Origin: CAWFZT01 sp963820415 | GTDB lineage: Bacteria > Chloroflexota > Anaerolineae > Anaerolineales > Anaerolineaceae | DNA: 64,000 bases | NCBI GenBank assembly: GCA_963820415.1 | Contig: CAWFZT010000006.1 | Span: 124,001 to 188,000, forward strand | Direction of reading: 5' to 3' | Shown: piece by piece, positions 37,101-47,712 of the stretch | Numbering within the stretch: the stretch's first letter is position 1 | Layout of the letters: every line of letters begins with the position of its first letter | Position numbers and translations under genes: made by a program | Notes under the pieces: generated by a model | The model's database searches: none | What the model was told of the DNA's origin: nothing | Seen by the model: only the letters and a program-made list of their open reading frames with translations

Positions 37101-38051
37101 TCAGATTATATCGGCGAATTCGTCTTCCATGCGGCGGAAATAGATCAGCCCGCCAATCAGAAGCGCCACCACTACCCCCCCGGAGATTAATAGCAAGGAG
37201 AGAATATCACTCGTCTTGCCCAGGATCGCCCAGCGAAATCCCTCAACCACACCGGTCATTGGGTTCAAACTGACCAGGTATCGCCATTTTTGCGGGATCA
37301 ATTCAAGGGAAAAAGCCACCGGCGTGGCATACATCCAGAATTGAGTGATGAAAGGCACCATATAGCGCACGTCGCGATATTTTACATTCAAGGCCGCCAG
37401 CCACAAACCAACTGCCAGAGACGACGCGACTGCCATTAAAACAAAAAACGGCAGGGTTAGAAAGCGATAGGTGAATGGGACATGATAATATATTAGAAAG
37501 CCAATCAAGATCAGAAATGAAATGGCAAAATCAACCACCCCTACCAGGACCGAAGCAATCGGGATTATCAGGCGTGGGAAATAGACTTTGGTTATTAAAT
37601 TCTGGTTGTTGATCAGGCTGTTGCTGGAGGAAGTCAGGGCGAAGGCGAATAACTGCCAGGGCAGCAGCGCCGTAAAAGTGAAAATCGGGTAAGGGAAGCC
37701 TTCGGATGGCAGCTTCGCTAAATTGCCAAAAATGACGCTGAACACAACCATCGTCATCACCGGCTGCAGAATCGCCCATAAGATTCCCAGTAAAGTCTGC
37801 TTATAACGGACTTTAATATCCCGCCAGGTCAGAAAGTACAGCAGCTCTCGATAGCGCCATAATTCACCCAGCCCCAGAGATAGCCAGCCATGGCGTGGTT
37901 CGACTACAACCTGGATACCTTCAGCTCCAGCGCCATCCAGTGATTGGGTGATCAGGGAGATTTGTTTTTTCTTTTCAGTTATACCTGGTTTACCAACCAT
38001 CCAAGGGGGACCTTTTTTATTTTCAGCTCTTGAATTTTCCCACATGCCCAT
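37101..38051 (-). CDS. wzm: Polysaccharide ABC exporter permease, ABC-2 type
   Basis: Up to 316 residues with six membrane segments after a soluble N-terminal extension of about 55 residues. The region YFLTWRDIKVRYKQTLLGILW is the typical entry of Wzm/TagG permeases, and the C-terminal LVSLNPMTGVVEGFRW is likewise conserved. Partner of the Wzt ATPase 39 bases downstream. The exact start is unsure: ATG codons at 38051 and 38000 are both possible and neither has a strong ribosome site. It is the first gene of the surface-glycan operon, divergent from the giant surface protein. Confidence 0.92.
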   Translation of the reverse strand: MGMWENSRAENKKGPPWMVGKPGITEKKKQISLITQSLDGAGAEGIQVVVEPRHGWLSLGLGELWRYRELLYFLTWRDIKVRYKQTLLGILWAILQPVMTMVVFSVIFGNLAKLPSEGFPYPIFTFTALLPWQLFAFALTSSSNSLINNQNLITKVYFPRLIIPIASVLVGVVDFAISFLILIGFLIYYHVPFTYRFLTLPFFVLMAVASSLAVGLWLAALNVKYRDVRYMVPFITQFWMYATPVAFSLELIPQKWRYLVSLNPMTGVVEGFRWAILGKTSDILSLLLISGGVVVALLIGGLIYFRRMEDEFADII

Positions 38052-38241
38052 AGTTCTGTCAAGAAAGCCTGTTTTTGAATTTTTAATGTTTTTTTTTGCA
38101 GATCAGTCTATAATAAAATTGTTCCCGTAAGTGTCTTATGGGTGCAGGTTTTATCTTTCAATTGATCGAACAGTTAAATACTGCTGGCAGGAAAGCCGGT
38201 TACCCGGTTTAGGAAAACTTTTTTTCAATCCAGGAGTGAAT
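38052..38241. promoter_or_regulatory. Divergent promoter region, exporter operon / surface protein
   Basis: A 190-base region between the minus-strand exporter operon and the plus-strand surface-protein gene. A TATAAT hexamer at 38109-38114 is a plausible -10 box for the plus-strand gene, giving a leader of about 120 bases. The leader contains small potential stems such as CTGGC/GCCGG, without a match to a riboswitch class I can name. AGGAG lies just before the ATG at 38242. Confidence 0.45.
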
Positions 38242-41200
38242 ATGGTTGCGCGAACCTGTGCCTTCAAAGAGTTGAGCCTGCTGGTCATTTTTGTTTTCCT
38301 TTTTTCCAATATCGCCGTGGCGCGGGCTCAACAGCCGGACCCCGGCACTGCGACTCCGCCGATCCCCTCGGCTGCGCCGGCCACCCCGGCAGTCCCGGCG
38401 GAGGCGACGCCGACTGCCGCCCCGACCCAGTCGCCCACCCTCTTTACCATTTCCGCCAAGGTGACCGGCAAAGACGGCCTGCCCCTTCCGGGGGTGTCGA
38501 TCTCGGATGACCACGGCAACAGCACGACCACGGTCGGCGACGGCGCCTACGCCCTTATCGGGCTGAAGCCGGGCACCTACCTGATAACGCCCAGGTTGGA
38601 AGGGCAGACTCTCATCCCGTATTACCGGGTGGTCAAGCTGGTGGATAAAGATGTGAGTGGGGTGGATTTTTACCCGCCTAAATCCAACATCGATTTAGGA
38701 AAAACTCTCACCAACCAGCCGACAGGCATGCCGTCCTATGTGCCTCATCCACCTTCCAAGCAGCAGGCCCAGGCGCAGAATCCCCCTGAAGGGGATCTTT
38801 CAGGGCAGGCGGTCTACACCGTAGGCGCTCCGGGGCTGACGTTCCGCTATACCGGCCAGTTGGGGATTTCGGAAGAACCCTACATCGTTGACCCGCCAGC
38901 TACGATTACGCATCTTTATAACCCTGATAGTGCGTCGATTGACCATAATGGCAAACTGTTGGTAACTGAAGGAACCGGAAGCCTGCTGGTGCGTTTAATA
39001 CCACTACTGGCGCATCAGATCTTGTGATTGGCAAAGCCGGTATGATGTATACCGACAATTACGTCTTCACCTGGCTTTCTGATTCGGTCGAAAGGCCCGT
39101 GGAACATTCCATTTGGGCCGGTGATAACACCCAAATCATAAAATATGATTCTTTCGGTAATTTTGTTCTTCAATTCCCTGCGAATAACCCTTGGGAAAGC
39201 GGAAGTGATAACGACCATTTTAACCAAACACAGGGTCTCCGCTTTTAATACCGATGGCAGCGAATTGTACGTATCTGACCGTTTCAATCACCGCATTCAA
39301 GTATTCACATTTGATGGGGACGGCAATCCGGTCTACGCCCGCACTATCGGTGCAGGCGAGCCGGGCAGCGACAATAGCCATTTCAATGAACCCTGGTATT
39401 TAACTTTCTACGAACATAATGGCGACGGCGGCTACCTTTATATAGCCGATCATTACAACCAGCGCATTCAGAAGTGCAGCCCAACCGACGGAACTTGTAC
39501 AACATTTTTCGGCGTTACAGGGGAAGAAGGTGATGACCTTACTTACCTGCGCAACCCGGTCTCAATCACCTTTGGCGTTATAAGCGGTACTCCCTACAGC
39601 TTTATTTCGGATGGGGAAAATGAAAGGGTGCTGCGCTGTGACGTGGATGGCTCGAACTGCATACACTTCGCCGGTACGGCCGGTGAACAGGGCAGTGACA
39701 ATGCTCATTTCTTTGGCTTGGGAGTGATTGCGATCGATAATTCGAGTAGTAAAGTGTACGTTTCCGATTGGTACAACCACCGCGTCCAGGTTTTTGATGG
39801 TACGAACACCGATCCGCAGACAAATTGGGTTCAGACCTACGGAACAACCGGTGTACCTTATACAACCGATAACAGCCACCTGAATACTCCCTGGGGGATA
39901 GTTACCGATCCGGACGGCAACCTGTACGTCGCAGAGCATTTAGGTTACACCCTGGTCAAATACAATTCAAGCGGAGTATTCCAGTGGCGGAGTGGGGAGC
40001 CGGGAGTATTCGGTCCAGATGTGGATCACCTGGGCGCTGATTGGGCAGGGGTTGAAGGAACTCTGGCGGTGGACAGCGCCGGCCGTATCTACGTTCCAGA
40101 TACCGGCAACCAGCGTATTGTCATCTATTTGCCGAATGGGTCAGTTTTCGATACCTGGGAAAGTTGGGGCACCGACAATGACCATTTCAACTGTCCAGCC
40201 GGGGTGGCCATCCGTCCGGATAATGGGGATATTTATATCAGCGATCACTGTAACCAACGTATCCAGGTTTTCGACAGCCAGCGCCATTATAAAGTCACCA
40301 TTGGTGAGACTGGCGTAACAGGCAGCGACAGCAAGCACTTTCAATGGCCCTATGGCGTGGCGGTAGATGCCAATGGGAATGTTTATGTGGCCGACCAGGG
40401 CAATAACCGGGTGCAAAAATGCCGGCTGTCAGGCAGCAGCTATACCTGTGCGCCTTTTGCGGGCGTAACCGGCGCTGGAGGATCAGATTTCCGCTATAGC
40501 AATGGACCTATAGCTGTGGCAATTGGGCCGGATAACTTGATCTATGTGGCTGAGAATTGGCAGAACCGTGTGCAGGTGTTTGACCCCAGCGGCGCTTACC
40601 GTACCACTTTAGGCGGGGATTGGGGGAGTGGAACCGGCAACCTGCGTAATCCAGGTGGAGTGGCAGTAGACGCCGATAACAACGTTTACGTCACCGATAC
40701 TACTAACGACAGGGTGGTGAAATACGCCCCGGCGTACCCGGCTGGAGCCAGCTCAATGTCAATGGTTGGGGAGAGTACCTTAAACTGGGTAACTCGCTTG
40801 CGGAGTTCAACGGCCACCTTTACGCTGGTGTGTACAATGATACTGGCTCTGGCAGCCCGGCCAGGATCTATCGCTACAACGATGACGGCACATGGACCGG
40901 GGTGGTGATGGATGGCTTTGGCAACTCTGCCAATATCGGCATAGACGACCTGATCAACTCTAACGATTACTTGTACGCCGGCGTCTGGCATGATGGGGGG
41001 AGCGCCCAGATCTGGCGCAGCAGCAATGGCGTTGCCTGGACCCCAGGTACCTTTACCGGATGGCATTACTAATACCTATTCGGAAGCTTACCTTTTTGAG
41101 GTATTTCGTGGCGCTATCTACTGGCTCCCTACAGCAACTCTCAACCGGCTGAAATCTGGCGGTGTACTCAGGATTCCGGCTGCGACAGCGCCACTGACTG

Positions 41201-44200
41201 GGAACAAGTGATTGACAACGGTTTTGGGGCAGGCATAGGCAATGCGAGCGTAAGCTCGTTTGCCGCGGGCAGGGGGCCGGCTTTTCGCCGGTACTTACGC
41301 TGGCAATTCCTCTGCGACGGGCGGGGAGATTTGGGTCTCCTCCAGCGGTGACTATGGCAGTTGGACGAATATAGCATCAAATGGTTTTGGCGATTACCAC
41401 AATAGCATGGTGAGCAGTCTGGAAGAAATGGGCGTCTATCTGTATGCCGGCACGACCAATTCGAATACCGGCGTGCCGATCTGGCGATGTCTGTTCACTG
41501 CCTGTACTTCTTGGATGAAGTCATCTCAAATGGTTTTGGCAGCGCAGATAATACTTCTATCCCTGTGTTGAAATTTTTTAATAACAAACTGTATGCATTC
41601 ACGGATAATGAAAACCCGGGGGTACAGGCGTTTTCCACCGGTGATGGCACCGCCTGGAGCCCTGTGATCAACGGGACGCTGAGCGGTTTTGGCAACAGCC
41701 TCCGCGACACAATCTATTCACCGGCGACTGCGGTGATTTATCAACTCCGTCTGATGGTTGGGGTAAATAATCACATTAATCCTTATGGTGGGCAAGTTTG
41801 GGCATCTGATCCTGCCGAGACCTATACCATCTCTGGCACGATCACGCCCACTCCTCCCAATTCACTGCCCGACAGTATCACCCTCACCCTCCAGCCGGGC
41901 GGGGCAACGACCAACCCGAATGGCAGCGGCGCTTTCTCCTTCAGCAACCTGCCGCTCGGCCGTTACACCGTCACCCCTACCCGGGCCGGCTGCACCTTCA
42001 CGCCGACTTTCTGGCAGAACAGCATTACCGATAACATCACCAACGCCAACTTCAGCGTGGCCTGCGCCACGCCCACTTTGCTCTCCCCGGCGGACGGCAC
42101 GCAGCTTAATTCGCTGCTGCCGCTGACCCTGAGCTGGTCAGCTCTCTCCGGGGCGACCAAATACAACCTGCAGGTATCCACCAGCGCTACCTTCTCCAGT
42201 ACTTTCAAGAACATCACCCAGGCCGGCCCAAACTACGTGCTGTCCGGTATGGCTGCCGGGGCCACTTACTTCTGGCGCGTCAGAAATCGGCCCCGGTGGC
42301 CGGGGACTGGTCAGTGACCTGGAAATTTTATGCGCCGAAGCCTCCGGCGGCGCCAGCCCAAACCCTGCCGGCCAATAACGCCGTGCTGGCTGCCGACAAC
42401 TTCCGGCCGGTGTTCACCTGGAAGGCTTCCGCCATTCCGGCGGGAGCCACCCCCGTCCAGCATTATCACCTGCAGGTCTCACAGAACAAAACCTTTGACG
42501 GCCTCGACCTGGACGAATACACCCTGGACGCCCCCACCACCTATACCACACCTTTCGACCTGACCCCCAACCGGGTGTATTACTCGGCGCATCCACGCCT
42601 TAAATCTTCGGGCGGTCGACACCTGGTCGAGCGTGCGCAGCTTCAAGACCCTGCCAGGGGATGTCGGCCTGGATTGGATCGAGAACCAGGATACGCTCCG
42701 GCCCACTTTCCACTGGCATGACGACTGGAATACCGGCAAGTACTCGGTCCAGGTGTACAAGTTGAGCGGCTATAAATGTACTTTATTCAAGTCTGCCGAC
42801 AGTTGAGCGGGCTGTCTTACAGCCTCACTTCCAGCCTGGCCATCAATACCGTCTACCAGTGGAAAGTGCAGGCGGTTGGGACAGCCGGGGCCGGGGCGTG
42901 GACAGGTTACGTGAGCTGGACCTCGCCTGCTCCGCCGCCCGCGCCGGCGCTGGTATCTCCGCTGGCCAACGAGGTCATTCCTGACACGGCCAATCCCAGC
43001 TACCAGATGAACTTCACCTGGAAGAGCGTCAAGACGGCCACCTCAGGAGACATTACTTACCAGTTGCAAGTTTCCTGGCTGACCGACTTCGACCCGGATT
43101 ACTCCTGGTCGGCAGATTATTATGATTCCACTCTTGGAAATGGCGCGATTGTTTCTTACGAGTCGACCCCTGACCAGGTTATTTGGTCTAATTCAACCAA
43201 CTATTGGCGGTGCGCGCCTGCGGCGATCAGGGCTGCAGTCTGTGGACTTCACGCGCAAGCTGTTGGGCATGCCTGCCACGCCAACTTATGTTGGAGAAGA
43301 CCCGCTCGATAACACCGCTGAGTATGCCTTCCATTGGACAAACTCCAATTCGAACACGGCCGGCAAGTATAACATCCAGGTGTGCAACAACTCTACCTGC
43401 TCCAGCAAGTTCAAGAGCGCCACAGTCAGCAGCGGTTGGGAATACGACCTTTTGCTGCCCAGCAACAAAGATATGTGGTGGCACGTCCAGGGCGTGGGCG
43501 TAACCACCGGCGGCTGGATGACCCCTCAGGCTTTCCATACGGTGGTTACACCGGGTGTGCCATCCCTGGTGTTGCCGGCCTCCAGCGCCGTCGCCCTTGC
43601 TCCCACTGACATTGCTTTTAGCTGGAAAACTGTTACGGGGCCGATAAATACAATATCCAGATATCCACCTCATCGGCTTTCGATAATATGACCGACCCCA
43701 GCAGTATCGACAAAACTACTCCTGACGCCAGTACTACAGCCACCGCCGACTGGTCTTATGGCACAGGATACTGGCGCGTGCGGCCAAGACCGGCGGTTAC
43801 TATGGCCAGTGGTCGTCCGGGCGCAAATTCACCACCAAGCCATATATTCATGGTTTCGTGTATGACTTGAATGGGAATCCGATCACATCCGCCACGGTGA
43901 GCCTGACCGGCGGTTATTCCACCTCAACCGACTCTATCGGTGAATACCAGCTTCCGGCCAACCTGCCCACCGGCGACAAAATCCTGACAGTCACCCACAG
44001 CCCAGACAAACTGCCCATGACGCGCAGCCTCAGCCTGTCCAACGGAGGCAACTACTACTCCACCAACGTCTGGCTTGCGCCAGTCAGTTCTAACCTCACG
44101 GATTACCGCTTCGTACTGAGCTGGGCTGACCCAACTTACCGCGACCTGGACCTGCACTCTTGGCTGCCGACTGCCACACCCGAGCACATTTTCTGGCAGA

Positions 44201-45671
44201 ACCCAGGCACGCTTCATCTCCGACGTTTGCCAGGTTATCCGTGAATGACATTACCCCAGATGTGGAAGTGCTGGATGTCGGGCAGTTCCAGACCGGCAAA
44301 ACTGTGGTAGCGGTCAACCAGTATTACCCTTTCAGCGGTTCCTGGTCGGCGATCAACGTCAAGGTGGAGGTTTACCAGGGGACAATCCCGGTGTGGAGTT
44401 GTACTTCACCCAGCGGCAGCGGCCACTGGTGGTATGTGATGGACGTCACAACGGCTGGCGGAATCCCAATTTTTACCTGCAAGAAAAAAGTTCAATCTGC
44501 CGCTCCGGCGCCTTACACCGATAATAACATCTCGGGCACGATCAATCAGACCAATGGGCGCCCCTTGCAAGGGGTGACTATGGATTATGAAGTAGGCTCT
44601 ATGTCGGTCGACTCGCCTTTCACCCTGACCGGCCTGGCCCCAGGAAATCACACACTCACCCCAACTAAAAACGGATTAGATTGGAGTTTCTCACCCTCAC
44701 CAATGACTGGCGTGCCAACCGGAACGACGGATGCAGACTTTACCGCCACTCCGCGCACCGGGATTATGCTAGGCGGGGAACCTTCAGCCGTGGCAGTTCA
44801 GGGCGATTATCTGTATGTGGGCGGTGAGGAAAATTGTACGTGGTCAACGTGCAGGATAAAACCAGCCTAGTCGAGGCAACCGCCTACTGGATTTCCAATG
44901 AAACGATCACGGATGTGGTGGTGCAAGGCGATTATGCCTACGTGGTAGAAGGATACGGCGGGCTGAACATCCTGGACATCTCCGACCCGTCTAATCCACA
45001 ATTTGTAGGCTTATATGCTGACAACCTCCAATATAAGAGTGTCGCCGTTTCAGGACATTATGCTTACCTGACCTCCGGGACTGACCTGGTCGTCGTAGAT
45101 ATCCAGGATCCCGCCAAGCCGAGCTTCGTCCTCGATGATTACTGGAGCGGAAATGCGGCCAACCGGGTGATGGTCGACGGTAACTATGCTTACCTGGTTG
45201 GGGAGCAGGGGCTGTGGGTAATTGATGTCACCAACCCGACCGTCCCAATCCTCGCCTTACACTGGGAAAGCGGTTCGGGCAATCCAATCGTAGACGCGGT
45301 ATGGCAGTAACAACCATCTCATCCTGACCGAGACCGCCGCCCTGTACGTTGTCAAAGGCGTCGATCCTTACCACCTTAGGCAGGCTAATATGGCTGCCCT
45401 TCCAACTGGAGGCACAGCTTACCGCAGCATGGCGGTTGGGGATACGCTTTATGTGGCGGATGGCGCCAATGGCCTGCTGGTCTACGATATCAGCCAGCCG
45501 TGGAACAACTTGCCGGAGTTAGGACCCGCCTACGTCCCAGCAAACCCAGCTACCGCCGTAACGGCGCTGGACACTTACGCTTATATTGTTGACGGGGCAG
45601 AGAGTTCAGGTTGTCAACGCCGCCCAACCATTGCGCTAACCCCGGCTGGAAGCTACACCCCGGCGCCATAA
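38242..45671 (+). pseudogene. Giant secreted beta-propeller/FN3-like surface protein (many frame breaks)
   Basis: A single gene of about 2,470 codons read through successive frames. It starts with a signal peptide (LSLLVIFVFLFSNIAVARA) after AGGAG, then a Pro/Thr/Ala linker, a carboxypeptidase-regulatory-like domain (GLPLPGVSISDDHGNS), an NHL propeller (39030-40740; repeated LYVSDRFNHRIQVF-type strands), a block of LYAGT..IWR..GFG repeats (40750-41750), alternating regulatory-like and FN3-like domains (41815-44750) and LVIVD repeats (44760-45670). The sense continues across at least 12 frame changes, for instance near 39010, 39235, 40745, 41060, 41490, 42295, 43650, 44210, 44840 and 45300. 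It has no sortase or S-layer anchor that I can see. Either recently dead or damaged in the assembly. Confidence 0.85.
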
Positions 45672-45685
45672 ACTACTCTACGATC

Positions 45686-45718
45686 AGAAGCCGGGTTTTT
45701 CGAAAAAACCCGGCTTCT
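45686..45718. terminator. Bidirectional intrinsic terminator
   Basis: A perfect 15-bp stem (AGAAGCCGGGTTTTT against AAAAACCCGGCTTCT) with a 3-base loop lies between the convergent ends of the surface-protein gene and the lipoprotein gene. The GC core followed by T-runs on both strands makes it effective in either direction. It overlaps the stop codon of the minus-strand gene. Confidence 0.9.
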
Positions 45719-46553
45719 AATAGATTTCATGCGCAGGCGCTGACCTCTCCGTGGCGCGGTAAAAGATAATGCAGGGTGAAGGGCCGGGGGTTACACTCAG
45801 ACTGGGAAGCGGGGTGGGCAACGCCCCAAGGCCGTAGACGTGCAGGTCGGAAAAGCTGACCGTCACGGGCGTGTCACTGGCGGCGCGGGCAAATACTCCC
45901 AGCGTGCCCCCGGTAAATACCGGGTCTCGAGCGCTGAACTGGTATTCGTCGTTGATGAAAAAGCGCATTTCGCTGCCAGCGGCCCAAACCCCCAAGTGCA
46001 ATAACAGTGGAGAACCGGCGGGGACCTGCCCGGCCAGCGTCCAATCCCGCAGGATGGCAAGCTGGCTGTTCTTGAGGCGTTCCAGGCGAAGCTGACCGGT
46101 GCACGAGATCACGAAGCGGTAGTAGTTGGCGGGTGAGCTGGCGCGTAACAGCAGCCCGTAAGCATCGCCGCCCCGGCACAGGCTCAGGTCAACCGTGAGT
46201 TCCAGGTAAAAATCTCCCGGTATGGGCGCCTTACGCAAGCTGAGCAGCGACCCTTTGGGCTGGGAAACGGCCAGGGTTAATTCTTTGTCGCCAAAGGCCA
46301 CGCTTCCGGCAGCAGTCAGGCCGGTGGACCACTGGGCTGGGTCGGTAAAATCATCTGCCAGCAGTTCTGCTTCGACAGCCGGTTTTTCATCGACGGTAGG
46401 CTGAACGGCCTGGGTGGACATCAGAGTGGGGGTGTCAGTCGGCGGGAACCAGACCGGGGATGGGGTAACGGTAAAGGTAGGGCTGGGGGTGTCGGTAGGG
46501 ACGAAGGTCGGCTGGGCCAGGAATTGGCTGCTGCAGCCAGTTAGGAAGATCAT
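45717..46553 (-). CDS. Putative lipoprotein with concanavalin-like domain (start uncertain)
   Basis: A lipobox FLTGC follows a hydrophobic stretch, then a Thr/Pro-rich linker (about 40 residues) and a C-terminal beta-sandwich of about 190 residues (LADDFTDPAQW, GDFYLELTVDLSL, NYYRFVISCTGQLRLERL) similar to DUF1080/LamG-like carbohydrate-binding folds. An ATG at 46553 would leave too short a signal sequence. The open frame continues upstream through a good basic n-region (RLDRRRSIFLCKLSL) without any ATG, GTG or TTG, and then into REP-like repeats up to 46877. The real start was therefore probably lost or altered where the repeats lie. Secreted, membrane-anchored; role unknown. Confidence 0.65.
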   Translation of the reverse strand: MIFLTGCSSQFLAQPTFVPTDTPSPTFTVTPSPVWFPPTDTPTLMSTQAVQPTVDEKPAVEAELLADDFTDPAQWSTGLTAAGSVAFGDKELTLAVSQPKGSLLSLRKAPIPGDFYLELTVDLSLCRGGDAYGLLLRASSPANYYRFVISCTGQLRLERLKNSQLAILRDWTLAGQVPAGSPLLLHLGVWAAGSEMRFFINDEYQFSARDPVFTGGTLGVFARAASDTPVTVSFSDLHVYGLGALPTPLPSLSVTPGPSPCIIFYRATERSAPAHEIY

Positions 46554-46616
46554 CAGGCCAATAGTCAGGCTCAGTTTGCATAGAAAGATAGATCTACGTC
46601 TGTCTAGGCGAAAGTG

Positions 46617-46730
46617 GAGATTGCCACGTCGCTCAGGTTCTTGAATTGTGTAGGTGTTGGTAAAATCGCTCCTCGCGATGACACGCCTTCTTCGACTGTC
46701 ATTGCGAGGCGTCTTTGCCGAAGCAATCTC
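46617..46730. repeat. REP-like palindromic repeat, unit 1
   Basis: A 114-base imperfect palindrome. It opens with GAGATTGC followed by CGTCGCTC and closes with GAAGCAATCTC; inner arms are CTCGCGATGAC and GTCATTGCGAG. Units of this kind (ATTGCTTCG..CGCTC..CTCGCAATGAC) are scattered between genes in many bacterial genomes. It touches the 5' end of the lipoprotein gene. Confidence 0.8.
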
Positions 46731-46740
46731 AGAGTAAAAA

Positions 46741-46881
46741 GAGGGATTACTTCGGCGCTTAGGAGTCAGTGATTGGAATTTATCGATGGAATCGCTCCTC
46801 GCAACGACAAGCCTTTTTCGACTATCATTGCGAGTCCTCTTCGCTGACTCCCCTGGTGCACCCGTAGGGGTAAGCAATCTC
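46741..46881. repeat. REP-like palindromic repeat, unit 2
   Basis: The second unit, same layout: GATTACTTCGGCGCTT at one end, CTCCTCGCAACGACAA and TATCATTGCGAG inside, and AAGCAATCTC at the far end. It contains an extra segment of about 25 bases relative to unit 1 in its right half. Confidence 0.8.
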
Positions 46882-46891
46882 TGAACGAACA

Positions 46892-46960
46892 GAGAGATTG
46901 CTTCGTCGCTCAGGCCTCAGTAATAATGTGGTATCGACAGAATCATTCCTCGCAATGACA
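46892..46960. repeat. REP-like repeat, half unit 3
   Basis: A single left half: GAGATTGCTTCGTCGCTC to CCTCGCAATGACA. It is the cleanest copy of the motif in the group. From here to the rpiB start (46961-47159) I see no gene; a TACAAT hexamer at about 47074 may be a -10 box for rpiB. Confidence 0.75.
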
Positions 46961-47159
46961 AAACAAAAGGTCAAGCTCTTAGCTCATTATACAGCGTGTA
47001 GCGGTCGCCGCGGTTATAGACGCACAAGAATTCTACCGGGATTTCATTTCATCAACCTGTTGGGTTCTTGTTACAATAAAGGCGATCGCCTGATCATTAC
47101 CTTACCTACCGTCCGCCAGGGGGAAGCCTTTCTGGCCCAGGCCTGAGAATTGAGGAAAT

Positions 47160-47624
47160 ATGCATATTTTGATTGGGAGCGACCACATCGGTTATCCTCT
47201 CAAAGAAAATCTGAAAGAATACCTGGTTGAATTTGGCTACGAAGTGGTCGACCTGGGCTGCACGGACGCAGCCACGCCGGTTGATTATCCGGACGTGGCG
47301 ACCGATCTGGCCGAACGGATCGCGGCCGGTGAGACCGACCGGGGCATCCTGATCTGCGGCACCGGCATCGGCATGGCCATCACTGCCAATAAAGTCCCGG
47401 GGGTACGGGCGGCTTGTTGCCACGATCCCTACTCGGCCGAACGGGCGCGCAAGAGCAACGATGCCCAGGTGATCACCATGGGGGCGCAGATCGTGGCGCC
47501 TACCCTGGCGCGCCTGCTCATCGATCACTGGCTGGCCTCTGAATTTGCCGGCGGTCGCTCGGCTCCCAAGGTGGATAAAATCAAGAAGCTGGATGATCGT
47601 TACCACTCAAAGGGTAAGGGGTGA
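47160..47624 (+). CDS. rpiB: Ribose-5-phosphate isomerase B
   Basis: 154 residues of the RpiB/LacAB family, interconverting ribose-5-phosphate and ribulose-5-phosphate in the pentose phosphate pathway. MHILIGSDHIGYPLKENL holds the substrate-binding Asp-His, ILICGTGIGMAITANK contains the catalytic Cys (about C66) and CCHDPYSAERARKSNDA binds the phosphate side. Length is typical. A GAGGAAAT ribosome site lies immediately before the ATG. It starts the plus-strand housekeeping segment. Confidence 0.95.
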   Translation: MHILIGSDHIGYPLKENLKEYLVEFGYEVVDLGCTDAATPVDYPDVATDLAERIAAGETDRGILICGTGIGMAITANKVPGVRAACCHDPYSAERARKSNDAQVITMGAQIVAPTLARLLIDHWLASEFAGGRSAPKVDKIKKLDDRYHSKGKG

Positions 47625-47712
47625 GAACAGACCAGACCTTCCCCTACATTTACCTGTGAGGTTTTGATTCCTCCACTATAATAAATACAGTCGGAATTAC
47701 AGGAGGTAATCC

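Noticed and set aside
38115..38241. Structured leader considered as a c-di-GMP (GEMM-I) riboswitch
   Set aside because: It has a GGCAGGAAAGCC hairpin but lacks the GEMM core segments and receptor pairing; no other riboswitch class fits by eye.
46554..46877. N-terminal 108-residue extension of the lipoprotein frame
   Set aside because: It is translated from REP-like repeats and carries repetitive Arg/Asn/Asp-rich sequence before a clear lipoprotein signal, so it is not credible protein.
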